From contig NW_003214659.1 in NCBI RefSeq assembly GCF_000006405.1, positions 294,674 through 358,673 of the forward strand: a stretch of 64,000 nucleotides of DNA. Direction: 5' to 3'. Numbering within the stretch: the first letter of the stretch is position 1; the number at the start of each line of letters is the position of its first letter. The DNA is from Perkinsus marinus ATCC 50983. Lineage: Eukaryota; Perkinsozoa; Perkinsida; Perkinsidae. Both the position numbers and the translations under genes were made by a program. The notes under the pieces were generated by a model, which was not told the origin of the DNA, searched no databases, and worked only from the letters and a program-made list of their open reading frames with translations. Below are positions 47,201 through 58,388 of this stretch, in pieces.

Positions 47201-47322
47201 CGATACGATAACAATGCAACTTCGTCGAGCTGCAGTCGGTCGAGGGCTGTTTTGAAGAAGTTGGCCCCACTAGGGATCCCATAGATCTCGTTCTGTTGCT
47301 GCCAGTTAAGCCGACGTGGCAT
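44227..47322 (-). CDS. MULE (Mutator-like) transposase-like protein with SWIM zinc finger, multi-exon
   Basis: The gene starts MPRRLNWQQQNEIYGIPSGA at 47322. The first exon has a zinc-like HCGDHLACEKKWKL, as in the WRKY/FLYWCH-type DNA-binding domains of MULE transposases. The next exon gives RHPRKIASYIVDKASRWGKT. After further exons, LVHTLHALGFPIVHG, AIINEECYDVYHHLLAHLDA and LCVHDAHQGALKACREVLPN precede a GTAAGG donor, and the following exon gives RCYFHLTKNLKDNKG. This is the transposase-core wording, with the conserved CxxH-type helix. A SWIM finger lies near the end (CTCKEYRDWACCGHGYAV, 44955-45137), and an acidic Ser/Glu-rich tail (44227-44688) finishes the model. DNA transposons move by a DDE nuclease; I could not place the acidic triad with confidence. 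Several introns and no visible terminal inverted repeats suggest either an old element or a domesticated host gene. Confidence 0.75.
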
Positions 47323-48721
47323 GAGATACGTGCTGATCGGTAAAGCTGTATAGTACAGTGGGGTTATATCCGTATTACGCGTACTATAGTGAATAAAACT
47401 AAGTACTATTCCTAGATAGCTTCACCTCTATTCAAACCTACGACCTGTCGATCCACAGTATTTGATTATCTTTTGATTGTACCGCGAGTTACTCGCTGCG
47501 AGCAGCTATCACTGTAACAGGGAGAGACTAATGTGCCGTTTTTTGTCCGGTTCACATAGAATCCAGACACTGTCACGAAAGGCATATCAGCCTGTCCCTG
47601 TCGTTAGGAGTCGTGGGCTTTTTGCCTACAATGCAACAAATTAGATATGGACCACAGATCAAGCTTGTAGCATTGTGGGAGACGTGATTTTACGCGACGC
47701 ATGGCAAAGTTTATACACTACGATATGAAGCGGACGCTTACCTGGCAACTTTTTAGAGCTGCTTCAAATACAGCCACCAGAGGCGGATGATCCGCCGCGG
47801 ATCAAAAGCCCACAGAAGGGTGAATTTCTATTCCTTCGTATTTCCCAAAAAATGTAACAACGCTCACTATAAAACTCCACTTATTCTTTCCCCTCTGTTA
47901 TTCCCAATTGCAATTCCCCACGGGATCCGCCACTGACAACAGAGCCTGGAAAAGAGCCACTTGACTGATATGACATGAATAACACAACTCGAGCCCAAAT
48001 CCGAAACACATATCGCATGTTGTTGACGCATCATTTATCATCGCTATTTAATGAGTTCTGCATCGGCTGCATGAGATTTGAAGGGGGAGCGACTATTACC
48101 CAATGCCGAGGGTCATGATCAGTCTCAACTCTAAGGCTGGGCGCACCGCGGCAATTTGGTGGTCGATCCAGCCATTGATTAGTTTTCTCAGGACCCAGAG
48201 CAACCTTGACTTCCCGTTTCGCCGGAAGGAAGACGGTGCCGAAAAAAACCCCACTCGTCGCGCGCCCGGAGGAATACAGGACAATCCGGACGTTACAGCC
48301 CTCCTTATAGCCTGACTGGATTCTGATACCGATCCTCCCATCCCCACATTTTGTCGCTGTGGCATTTAAATCTCGGCTTGCCTTTGTTTTTTTCTTCATG
48401 GGAAAGTCTTCAGCCCGCTTGTGAGTTATATCGTTATCCTTTCGCGCCGTCTAGCCAAAAAGAATATCCCGTAGAATCCCAAAAAATAGAACGTTAGATG
48501 AGTCAGAGACGAACAGCAGTTGGCTCGAAGGGGTAAATCTTACTTTGCGTCGTTTAGAGACACCACTACCATCATCACCAGGCGAGAGATCAATGTGTGA
48601 CTGTGAAGATCGAAAGGCGGGCCTATAAGCGGTAAAGGTTCCTATTCTACATCCAAAGAATGATATGCGAGGTCGGATGATAGAGAAGTCATGCTTACAC
48701 TGTTATCCTGAGATCACTGGT
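47323..48721. other. Region without a supported gene
   Basis: A minus frame at 48031-48399 (122 codons) has no recognisable domain. No terminal repeat matching the transposase-like gene's other flank was found by eye. Confidence 0.35.
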
Positions 48722-48821
48722 NNNNNNNNNNNNNNNNNNNNNNNNNNNNNNNNNNNNNNNNNNNNNNNNNNNNNNNNNNNNNNNNNNNNNNNNNNNNNNN
48801 NNNNNNNNNNNNNNNNNNNNN
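48722..48821. other. Assembly gap (100 N)
   Basis: Exactly 100 N at the edge of the second segmental-duplication copy, which is where an assembler would be expected to break. Confidence 0.99.
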
Positions 48822-49379
48822 ACAGGCATCCATGGTAGGGGATAATAAGGAGTGAAAGCCGGAATGACACCGAGGAAGAATAACTGGATAACACTCGCCA
48901 TGCAACCAATCTTGAAGTACTTCCATACACGGCGATCGCCCCATACGTCGGGGAGAAAGGTGTTGGCCCACGGGGCAAGGCAAAAATTACACTGTAGGAT
49001 GATGAGGAATAGTACTGGCAACCATTGCCATACAGGCAAATCCGTCGGGCCAGAAATCGGTATCGCAAATGTAATTAGACAGAGGAGTGATGAGAAGCAG
49101 GCAGTGAAGGCGGTCAGGTAGAGCTTGGGGTGTGGTATCTTGATGATAAGTGAATCCTTCCAGAAACAGAAAGCGGCGAAGTATACCACAGCTCACCGTG
49201 TCACTTCGTAGGAATCCAACGAGTTCTGGGGAATACTCGGGAAAGCCTGTTATACGCTCATGAGCGGCACTCAAGGCTACACTGAATGATTCCGAATACC
49301 TTCTAGTCAAAGATGGACGTCGCTGAAAACACACGAGTCTTAGGCTGGGACTGATTGATTCACCGAAGATCACTTGCAC
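48822..49379 (-). pseudogene. Truncated second copy of the membrane-protein gene
   Basis: It matches the 5' half of the gene at 39.6-41.8 kb, starting with the same MEVIFG-type N-terminus except for Val-3 (MQVIFGESIS). Relative to copy 1 it lacks 14 bp near 49143, which shifts the frame after GFTYHQD. The downstream half is cut off by the gap. As assembled it cannot make the full protein, though the missing half might lie in the gap. Confidence 0.75.
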
Positions 49380-50957
49380 TAAGTTATTCGAAATGCGAAC
49401 AAACCCACGGAAATTGAAGGTGTGCTAGACCTAGACTCTCTAGTATGCATCTCAACATCAAGCCTTGAAGATTAGTAACAACAATACGAGTGGGAGTTAA
49501 TAGGCTGAGAACATTGTTCTCAGAACAATAGTATCAGAGACAATATATACGCTGAGTGCTTACTTTATTTTCTGCCGCGTTGAAAGTGTCCGGACCAAGA
49601 GACGAGCAGCTCCCCGCAGATGGTACTGCCGTTCGACCGCCCACGGGGCCGGTGCGGTCCCGTGACGTTTGTCTAAAGCGAGGGTCTTCCTATGACCTTA
49701 ACACTGATTCGAATCTTACGGGGCCGAGGATAGCGCACTATCTCGGTGAGTGGTAGCGTTTTGGTTATAGGAGCTCATATTACCTTCAGAAAATCGAACT
49801 AAAGAGGTCTATGATCACCCCGTATATAAAGCGCTGCCCGGGAACTCAGCTCGACTGATGGACTCGTCCTGGGATCTCTGATGCCAGGGACTTGACGCCC
49901 AGCCTTTCTCGATATTACCATGAACGAAACCCACCACAAGTCGAGAAGCACAACGGCTGCAAACGATCAGTGAATGGCATTCATCACTCGCGGGGGGTCG
50001 AAGGGAAATTTCCCGCTCGACCCAGCTTTTGTTCTTACTTGGTCGACCCGTTGCGACCAGCTCAGGTGATCAGACGAATGCTACTTAACACGGCGTCAGG
50101 TCGAGATCCGAAATCATTCCATCAGAAGAGCACCCAGCTTTTTTCACTGAAATACTCTGATGGACTCAGCTAATCTTTGATTCTCTTATTAAACAGAAGA
50201 GAATCAATGCTAGATCTCGACTAAGCTTGCTTTTCTAAACGATCTACGACAAGAACCTATTTGAGTTGGGGCACTATCTCGACCGATCAAGCCTTATCGG
50301 TAATGCGGTTATCCATTCTCATCGGACCTTCGCCCAACGTGTCCTGGAAACGAGACGTAAGGCTTCAACGAACTTCCGCCTCGGAGACGGCGTCTCCCTC
50401 TCCTATGTAGACACACAACGTAAAGGAAATGTGGCACTCACGACGACTTGCTGCTCGATACCAATCTAATCACATCTCCCAACGGAGGAACCAATGTGAG
50501 GCTTCCTGCGTCGAAGTCAGAATAGGTTCGTTTACTCCAGAGTATTTCGCGCTGAATACTAGTACTGTTTGAAACGTTGCTGTCAGGTAGTTGACTATTC
50601 CCATGATACGAATTTCTAGCCCATCGGCAGATTCGTCTCAGTAGATAGTGACAGCTCAATGAACCTTCATATACGATGTAACCACCGATGACGATGTTGG
50701 TAGGGGAAATGTCATTTATCAGGTGCCACAAGTTCAGGCTTAGGTTTATCTGAAGGCAATATGTCAGGTGTACTCGGCCATGATGCTTGGCATTGCCGAG
50801 TTGGCAATTCAATGTAAAGCACAGTGCGATACAACCCTATCGTTCCCCTGAGTGGAAGCATTCAGAAGTGTTGCTTCGATCACCGAAACAACCGAGCACT
50901 TCGATTTCTGGACGCCCCGCGCTAGTTTCGTTGGTGTACAAGTGGTACAGCACCACT
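48822..50957 (+). repeat. Segmental duplication, copy 2
   Basis: Collinear with 41188-43465 apart from small differences and the missing 126-bp insertion. The conserved hairpin here has 11-bp arms (TTGATTCTCTT / AAGAGAATCAA, about 50175-50205). Confidence 0.93.
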
Positions 50958-51344
50958 CGCTGCTTCCACACTAGAAGGGAGTGAAAACCTCACGGCGTTA
51001 ATGTCAGCTGAGAACCATTGACAGCAGCTCGACAATTGACTACGGTCACAGTATAGGAGACCTTCGAAGGTGCGGAGGGCGCGAACGTCTGACTTCCGAT
51101 TTTAGTGGAACCATCTCACTCGGACGCATAAATGTCTCTCAAGTCGCGTAGTTTCGTCATGACACGTGGAAGTGGAATCAGTACTGACTATAATTTGACT
51201 GATTATACAGTGCAGTCAAGGTTCTCTGAAAATTTCAGGAAAAAACCTCCGAGAAGTATTCCATGTGCGTACAGACGAAACCTCCAGAGCTCAATAATTC
51301 ACTGAACACGAGACAGATTCATACAACTAACCAGCACTCGCAGA
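50958..51344. other. Intergenic region
   Basis: Unique sequence beyond the duplication boundary; no gene or repeat seen. Confidence 0.4.
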
Positions 51345-52462
51345 TCATGTGAACAACTTCCTACCCAAACCAGCGTTCCAAGCTTTGGGTGGTGGTCTTG
51401 CAGTCATTATACCTCCTTTACGATAGAAGCAACTACCACCCCAGTTAAGACGACTCGGAGTGTAGTCTCTCAATAGAGTACTGCCAATCATACCTCTGTG
51501 GGCAAAACTGCTTTCCGCAGTGGACCGAGGTGTGGCTGGTGACACTGGTATGGATGGTAGCGTGTCACCACCTAGGGCTGCCAGTAGCTCTCGGCTACTG
51601 CTTAAGGACTGCCCGCCGCATCCGCGTGGAGTGGAGACAGTCGACTTCGGGGATGTAATATGGCTGCCGATAGGAACCCGAGAGAGCCGATTTCTGTCGG
51701 AGAAGGATCTCACTACGGAAGACCCTCGGACACTCCTTGGAGTATCACTCTGGGTTGCTGCTGCTGAGCCTGTCCAGTTATCAATACTAGAAGTGAACGT
51801 TCTAGCTGCAAATCTAGCCGCGCACTCGCCGCCTCTAATTTTCAGCGGAGTGAATCCGTTCGAGTCTGTCTGTACCAGAGAGGAAGGTCCATGTCGACTT
51901 GTATTATTCGAAGGTGACCAGCCGATCTCAGCAATACTGGGGATCACTGGGACGGATTCACATCGGGGCATGGAGCGAATCACTTCTTGACGAGCCAAGT
52001 CAGCGCTAACTAACCTTCGACGAGAAGGCGTCACGAGGCGTTGTGTGGCCGGATCAGGAAGATGTCGCTTCCCGCTTCGATGTGAGCTCTCATACCCGCC
52101 AGACCTAGCGCTGACACATGGAGTAGAGCTTGACGTGCTCGAGCCGACCGAAGGCATCCCTTCATTGAATTGCTTAGCAACACGGTTCCTCATGTGCTCT
52201 GAGGGCCTACATAGCGATGACTATGGAATCACTGGAATGAGAGGACGACTTACATCTCTCGGGGGACGTCGTGAACGTTCAGAGAGGGAACGTTAGGGCG
52301 AATAACTGCGGAACTGCTTCTTGTCTCCTGGCCGATTTTCGCCACCACACTCTCCGGCTTCGTGTCAATATGGTTCTGGAAAATCGACGAGCTCATCATT
52401 GAGCGACGATAATATTCCCGACTGGAAGCTGGACAGTCGACGGTCATTGCTTGGGAAAACAA
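51345..52462 (-). CDS. Ser/Arg/Pro-rich disordered protein, at least 2 exons
   Basis: The exon 52247-52462 includes MTVDCPASSREYYRRSMMSS and ends in VHDVPRE before a GTAAGTC donor. A 48-nt-scale intron ending CTATGTAG restores the frame as MPSEHMRNRVAKQFNEGMPS. The long second exon (to 51345) is rich in Ser, Pro, Thr and Arg, with RS/SP sites (TPSRRRLVSADLARQ, STPRGCGGQSLSSSREL), and ends FYRKGGIMTARPPPKAWNAG. No folded domain recognised. It is probably an intrinsically disordered phosphoprotein. Open plus-strand frames overlap it, but they lack a matching splice chain. Confidence 0.5.
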
Positions 52463-52690
52463 ATCAACTCTCGAGAGAATGCATTACAGGTGAGGGCCAC
52501 CCTGGCCCGGCCAGACCAGGCCTGATGAAAACCGGAAGTGACGGAGAACACAACACTCATCAATCATCGTCAACGCAATGATGAAACACAGTCTAGAGCA
52601 CGATGAGCAGGTAAAGCACAGCAGGTACAGTGACAGTGATGGGTGAATACTGGATGAATGCCCCCGTAGTGAACTAGACAAGAGCAACAA

Positions 52691-54970
52691 TCAGAGTTTG
52701 CTAACGATTGTGCCCTGCGAGGATTTGGCCATGTCCAGAATAGAATGGAATTCATCATGAGCATCAGGTCTGAGAGCCTTCACTCTCCCCTTGATCTCAT
52801 CGAGGAAGTTCCAAGCCAATACCACCACAGTGAGATCAGACTTCTCGCTCTGAAGGGCGGCCTTCGGATCATAGACCATAAGGCCGTTGATGCCAGGGAC
52901 TTGTAGACCGGTCTTCCTCGGGTTATCATCAACAACATATGCCAACTCATTAGTAACACCAGCAAAGTTGAGGAGAACAACGGCCTTAGCCGCTGCACCG
53001 TAAGCAACGACCTTACGGCCTTCCATCCACCACTCACGGAGACGTCGGAGGAAACTTGCCGTTCGAGTTCTCGCCAAGTCGGCGAAGTGCTTGTAGGTAC
53101 CGATACTGTAGATACCCCTGGCCTCTTCCTTCGCGAGCTCACTCCTTACCGTGTCTTCGACCAGTTCCAATCGTACGCCCTTCCTCAGACAGAAGATATA
53201 CGATGTACCGTGTATACTGGGTTTAGTCACGCGTACAACAGTAAAGCCGCATCGCTCCGCTAAGACAATCATCGATTTTGAAGAGAAGAAGGACTGATGC
53301 TCATGGTAGATCGTATCGAATTCTCCATTAGCAACAATATCGGCCTGACTAGTCTGTATATAGAGCCTCGACTCGTCGTTCATAGCCTCCGCACAGGCTT
53401 CCAAGAACTCAACTGGCTGGGCAACGTGAGCGAAGACATTCTGCGCCGTGACAGCATCGACCAAGCCAATCTGTCTAGCAACTTGAGGCGACCAATAATC
53501 ACAAATAGCACGATGACCTTTCTTGATAGTCACTTCACTCATCAGATTCACAGCTGGATCAACGCCGACGGTCTTCCATCCGATTTGGTTGAAGTAGTCC
53601 AGTAAAGTTCCGTCATTACAACCAACGTCGAGAACAACACCATTAGACTTTCCGACATCCTTCGCGACCATATCAGCGAACCATTGCGAGTACTTGGCCA
53701 AAGTGGTGGATGTACCCGACACGTAGACATAGTCACGAAAGAGGACGTCCGGGTTGACTACATGAGCCAACTGGAGATGCCAGCAGTGCTCGCAAACCTT
53801 CACTTGAAGAGGGTACGATTTAAGCTCCCGTGAAGTAGCAGGATGGAAACTGTTAGCAGGCGGCTGACTACCCAAGTCGAGAACCAATCTAAGATCATTC
53901 CTACCACAACAGCGGCACTTCTTGACCTCGGTACACTCTAACGCCTTAGCAGTTCTGATCTCAGTATATCGATCTGCAAGGCGAGGTCCAGCGAGGATGA
54001 TGTCATCCCAGTTGTCTCTGATCTCCTGGCAGATACTCGCAGCAGTAGCGACGAACTTAAACGATGGGATCGCTTTGAGGAACTTGTCAGTCGAAACGCA
54101 GAAGTCGTAAGTCGTCTTAGTGAATTTCTCATTGCCACGTGTGCCAGGGACCAGCTGCTCACGCACAAGGGGGACATTGAAGAAGTCCGAAACCTCCTTA
54201 CCGAATTCATAGACCGTATGTTGGACGCTGGCCAGGTTGTATACCCCACCGTCCGGTCTATAGGTCATGAGCGCCTCTACTGCTCTACAGAGGTCTTCAA
54301 GTGCCAAAACCGGCCGATGTACATGCTCAACAAAAATGCCAACTTTCTTCCGAGTGAGAGCTGAGTACGCCATAGCATTCACCATAACATCACTACGAAG
54401 GTTCAATGACCATCCACATACTGTACCGAAGCGCAGACCATAGATTTTCTCAGTGCCACCACTCTCCCTAATATAGTGCTCAGCAATGAGGTCCATACAC
54501 TTCTTGGAAATATCATAATAGTTGTGCCCTTTGTATTTGCAGTATTCCTCATCAACCACTTCATCACTGGTGTCACCATACACGCTAGAGCTGCTGGCGT
54601 AGATCAAGACCTGGCCCTTCGGTCGCTTACAAGCCAGGAATCGTGATAGGTTACCAACAGTGTTGGCCATAGTCCCCCAAACACTGGAGCACGAGCGTAC
54701 CGAAGGCATACCAGCCATCATGATAATCACGTCCTTGTCCGCTACGTCCTTCTCGAAATCGCACTCTTCCTTGCTAGAAAACTTAATAACAGGTATACCG
54801 GCTACTTTCAGAGCTACTAGCACTTGGGAGTTATCGTGGTCTACTGCGGTAACATGGCACCCTTTGTGATGTAGGTGCAGAGCCAGCCTGCTGCCGATGA
54901 AACCAGCTCCACCATAAATGATAACTTTGGGCTTCTTTGCAGAAACCACAGTAGAGAGGCTAGAGAGCAT
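52691..54970 (-). CDS. Bifunctional NDP-sugar epimerase/dehydratase and sugar C-methyltransferase fusion, 759 aa, intronless
   Basis: Residues about 14-330 form an extended short-chain dehydrogenase: IIYGGAGFIGSRLA binds NAD(P), SSSSVYG follows, and the catalytic YxxxK is in YYDISKK (152-156). Residues about 350-400 hold a zinc-binding CRCC...CEHC module typical of Methyltransf_13. A class I SAM-binding motif, VVLDVGCNDGTLLDYF, is at about 446-461, followed by YHEHQSFFS and AYGAAAKAVVLLNFAGV then VVDDNPRKTGLQVPG, the Methyltransf_14 C-terminal domain. In bacteria this methyltransferase type adds a methyl to a sugar carbon during deoxysugar synthesis (TylC3/NovU-like) and acts on NDP-ketosugars that an epimerase or dehydratase would supply. 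Fusion of the two steps suggests channeling, for a branched sugar on glycans or a metabolite. The gene has no intron, unlike most neighbours, consistent with acquisition from bacteria. The substrate is unknown. Confidence 0.9.
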   Translation of the reverse strand: MLSSLSTVVSAKKPKVIIYGGAGFIGSRLALHLHHKGCHVTAVDHDNSQVLVALKVAGIPVIKFSSKEECDFEKDVADKDVIIMMAGMPSVRSCSSVWGTMANTVGNLSRFLACKRPKGQVLIYASSSSVYGDTSDEVVDEEYCKYKGHNYYDISKKCMDLIAEHYIRESGGTEKIYGLRFGTVCGWSLNLRSDVMVNAMAYSALTRKKVGIFVEHVHRPVLALEDLCRAVEALMTYRPDGGVYNLASVQHTVYEFGKEVSDFFNVPLVREQLVPGTRGNEKFTKTTYDFCVSTDKFLKAIPSFKFVATAASICQEIRDNWDDIILAGPRLADRYTEIRTAKALECTEVKKCRCCGRNDLRLVLDLGSQPPANSFHPATSRELKSYPLQVKVCEHCWHLQLAHVVNPDVLFRDYVYVSGTSTTLAKYSQWFADMVAKDVGKSNGVVLDVGCNDGTLLDYFNQIGWKTVGVDPAVNLMSEVTIKKGHRAICDYWSPQVARQIGLVDAVTAQNVFAHVAQPVEFLEACAEAMNDESRLYIQTSQADIVANGEFDTIYHEHQSFFSSKSMIVLAERCGFTVVRVTKPSIHGTSYIFCLRKGVRLELVEDTVRSELAKEEARGIYSIGTYKHFADLARTRTASFLRRLREWWMEGRKVVAYGAAAKAVVLLNFAGVTNELAYVVDDNPRKTGLQVPGINGLMVYDPKAALQSEKSDLTVVVLAWNFLDEIKGRVKALRPDAHDEFHSILDMAKSSQGTIVSKL

Positions 54971-54984
54971 TTTAATGAAAAGTC

Positions 54985-55173
54985 ACTATAGTAATAGCCA
55001 TGGTCGACCATCTACTCAAAGACGGACCCAGTGCAGGAAAAATGCATATAAGTAACATCTGTGGATAACTTGTGGAAATTCTAATTGGTTTCTGTACATT
55101 TCTACCCGAATTCGTATGTAAACTTCTATAATGCTGAACTCAGCTGAGGAAACCAGGCATATATTCCAACACT
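54985..55173 (+). mobile_element. MITE-like copy upstream of the epimerase-methyltransferase gene
   Basis: The interior has CATGGTCGACCAT and TCTACCCGAATTCGTATG, and the right end is CTCAGCTGAGGAAACC then CATATATTCCAACACT. The left inverted end is worn away. It begins about 15-30 bp from the neighbouring gene's start codon, inside the probable promoter. Confidence 0.65.
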
Positions 55174-55301
55174 AAACGGGCCCCGTAAATGTATGGACTT
55201 GCGCCGCACACGAACATACAGTCGGCCCGGAGTCCTCAACTGATTGGGAAACACAACAGTGAGTATTGACGAAAAATCAAGTTATAAGCATACATACTTC
55301 G

Positions 55302-57094
55302 TCACGCAAAAACATCTTCTCTCGCATCACGGTCATTCAAATGTTCATCCTCCTCCTTAGTCTCCTCCTGCTCCTCCGGCTGAGCTTCCTTCACCTCAGC
55401 CACTACCAAACCATCGAGCAAAGTCGTCTTAATATCATCCAGGGCCCCCCGTCCCAGAGGCTCCTCCATGCGGCCTATACACCTCAAGACTAAATCCTTA
55501 CCGTTGTCAGGCCGCACACCGTAGTGGAGGATGACCTCTCCAAAATTACTGATACCAACCGCGTAGGACGTATCAGCGGCATCACGCTCTGGCCAGCCGG
55601 CTCGTCCCCTTTGCTCTGCCATACAACTTTCAGCTATAGCCCACAAGAGTATATCCTCCCAGATTAACACGCGGCTCCATATAGGGTGATAGTAGAGCTC
55701 CTGCATGAGACTGTGCTTCTTACCATCCTCCTTTAAAACGCATATCCTCAGACTAACACCAGCGATCTGACCAGCAGTCTCGCCGTCCATCTGCTGGTCA
55801 GCCAGATCCAGTACGACCCCACAGGTCTTGGCCAGAGTCTGCAATGACGTCATGCCTCCCTCAAGGACCGCCTCACTGTGGGCTTTCGATCGCAGTTTCT
55901 TGCAGAATTGCATACGAACACCGTGGTCTCTGAGACCGGCTACGAGCTCCTTAGAGTCCTCCGCCGCTGCATCGCCTCTCCATACAGATTCGACAAACGC
56001 ATCACAGCGCGACACGGCCTCATTCTCATCTACTCCATTGATTTCGCTCGGTGGTTCTCTACGCTGTTCTGATGGATGCAAGCTCTCCTGCAACTTCGAC
56101 CAGGGCAGCACTTCGATCTTCTCCAGCAAAGTCGCCCTGCCCACTCCCCCCTTCACCAACCTGGCTCGTTCAGCATACCTCTCCCGGGCGAACTGTGCCG
56201 TATCACCCTCAGGGTCCACTTCCTCCGCGATTGGTATAACCCGGTTGAGGTCATACTCCACATTACGAACCCACGCCATATCAAACACCAATGTCTTCCT
56301 AAGTGCATCCTTAAAACACCGCTCCCTCTTCACTTCCATGTCCTGTAGGGCGTCCATAATAATGTCCATGTGTGCTACAAATCTCTGCCGTTCAGTATTG
56401 ACCTTATGAACAGCTTTCTTATAGCCTTCCTCACAGCCCGAAGCTAGTCTCGAGGACTCCGCCGCAGCTATTGCCAGTCTTAGTCTACTACTAGGGTCAT
56501 GTGTAGTATCAAGGGCAAGTTCCCGCATAAGATGGTCAGCTCTCTGTGCCGCCTCGTCATACCGCAACACCGTCTCATCATGAAGTCGATACTGTTCTTG
56601 CAGAGCAGTTGACAACTTCATCCCGTCCGCCCTAATCCGCTGATAAACCTGCCCATGCTGCTTCAAGGTCCCTCTGAGTGACGGCACCACCTCCCCAGCC
56701 AAGTCGCTCGCCAACTGTCTCGACTGCTCAGCTCTATGCATAACGCTTCCTATATAACCGTCAAAGGCAGCCGAGGCCGTCGCCGATCCTGAGGGCTTGG
56801 CGTCGGCCAGGAGCACCTCTTTAGCCTTCCTGGCCAAGCGCTCCAGACTAGCCGCATAGCTCTTCTCCACATTAGCTCTCTCTTCCAACTGAAGTGTATC
56901 AACGCTGGCATGACCTCGGGACTCCCCACTCGAACTACCATTATGCGTAGCTTGTCACAAAGCCTATGACTCTGCTCTAGCTGTTCATACACACCGGGCG
57001 CGTCGTCAATGAGGAGCTCCTTGAAGTCAGTACTATCGATGACGAGATGACTGTCCTCAGCACCCACCTGTACAGGACCTGAAGAGCGCTTCAT
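55302..57094 (-). CDS. F-BAR-type membrane-remodelling protein, 2 exons, 580 aa
   Basis: Exon 1 (56939-57094) reads MKRSSGPVQVGAEDSHLVID and FKELLIDDAPGVYEQLEQSH. After a 50-nt intron (56889-56938) exon 2 begins LEERANVEKSYAASLERLAR, the FCH/F-BAR signature in which a short helix precedes ERAxxEKxYAxxLxxLA. Long amphipathic helices follow to about residue 290, matching the size of an F-BAR dimer unit that bends plasma or endosomal membrane. The C-terminal half has no SH3 or RhoGAP domain that I recognise and ends in an acidic Glu-rich tail (EEQEETKEEDEHLNDRD). A role in endocytosis or cytokinesis is inferred from the family. Five 46-bp repeats lie about 300 bp upstream of the start. Confidence 0.8.
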
Positions 57095-57398
57095 AACCTC
57101 GCGAACAGGTCTCAGCCATTCATATGGAAATTTCGAGATGAAGGATGGTCAATTTTCGTCTCCTGGAGCAGCTGTGATGGAACGCTGAGATTCCTTCCAG
57201 TCGAAATCGGTCATGGTGAGAGGCTCCCTACCTCCTTTTTCGATGTGAGATAAGTTTCAACTTTTGTTCGCGATTTAATTGACTCTTTGTCGACACAAGT
57301 GATTCGCGCTGTTACATAAGGTATACCGGAACCTCTCGAGGAACACATCCACACAACCGTGATACGACTTCATTTTTGCTCATTTTCAATTCAGCTGC

Positions 57399-57627
57399 CT
57401 TTAGAGAGAGCGACTTCCTTGGCAAATTTCCGGTTGCAGAAGCCCTTTAGAGAGAGCGACGTCATCAGCAAATTTCCGGTTACAGAAGCCTTTTAGAGAG
57501 AGAGACGTCATCAGCAAATTTCCGGCTGCGAAGCCCTTTAGAGAGAGCGACTTCATTAGCAAATTTCCGGTTGCAGAAGCCCTTTAGAGAGAGCGACTTC
57601 ATTAGCAAATTTCCGGTTGGAGAAGCG
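57399..57627 (+). repeat. 46-bp tandem repeat, 5 units
   Basis: Each unit contains CTTTAGAGAGAGCGAC, a TTCATTAGC or CTTGGC variant, and AAATTTCCGGTTGCAGAAG. Units differ by a few bases; the last two are closest to each other. Confidence 0.95.
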
Positions 57628-58337
57628 ACCAATGGTTGTCACCCGAATGACCATGAACGGCCTCGTGCCGTGCTAGTATAGACCAACGAGCTGTAGTGGT
57701 ATTACTTTGCACATTCTCATCATCGGGAATTTGGTCGTCACTATTCTCAGCTATCGTGCCTGTCGTCTCTCCCTCATTTTCACCAACGTCAATATCAAAT
57801 CCTGAATATTACAACAGACTAGCTCCGAGTTATGATGCAACAGTAGCAAGTTGTATTCGAAGGGGAGCAGCCTCCCACACGTTGCTTACCATCAGCTTCT
57901 ACCAGGCTGCCCTGGGAGCTCACAGGAACAGCTGTTGCTACTGCTTCGGCAAGGTGCTCGTCAACCCCCTTCCCTGATTTCAAAAGGGGATCTAACCATG
58001 CACTATGTTGGCCAGTAAGATGACCCTAGTACCCCCCGGGGCCGCCTCTTTGTCGCCCACTGTGGACTCCATCACTGCCGAGCTAGAAGCGGGACCTAAC
58101 AGACTCTTATGTCATACCATCCATCGGCCAATTCATACCTTCCACCCCTACGTCAGCAGGAGTACCAGCAGCCGGTGAGCCAGGCATTGGTCACGAGGTC
58201 ACCAACGTTAACTAAGGTGGATGGGTTACAACTAGCCTCTGCGACCATCAATGGAAAATGCAATTCAAAACACGCGTTTTGAGCGGAGCGATGCAGACGT
58301 AGAATTTGATCCTCTCACTGTCTACACATTTTCCCTT

Positions 58338-58388
58338 GCAAGAATGACAGCGTTACAAGCAAGTTTGACTTTGAGAATTCAAGTATGT
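58338..58388 (+). repeat. Dispersed repeat shared with the 42.95-43.07 kb insertion
   Basis: AAGAATGACA, GTTACAAGCAAGTTTGACTT and GAGAATTCAAG are shared with the insertion found in duplication copy 1. Confidence 0.7.

Noticed and set aside
55828-56409. Plus-strand frame of 193 codons inside the F-BAR locus
   Set aside because: It is the antisense of the F-BAR helices and shows no domain or splice signals.
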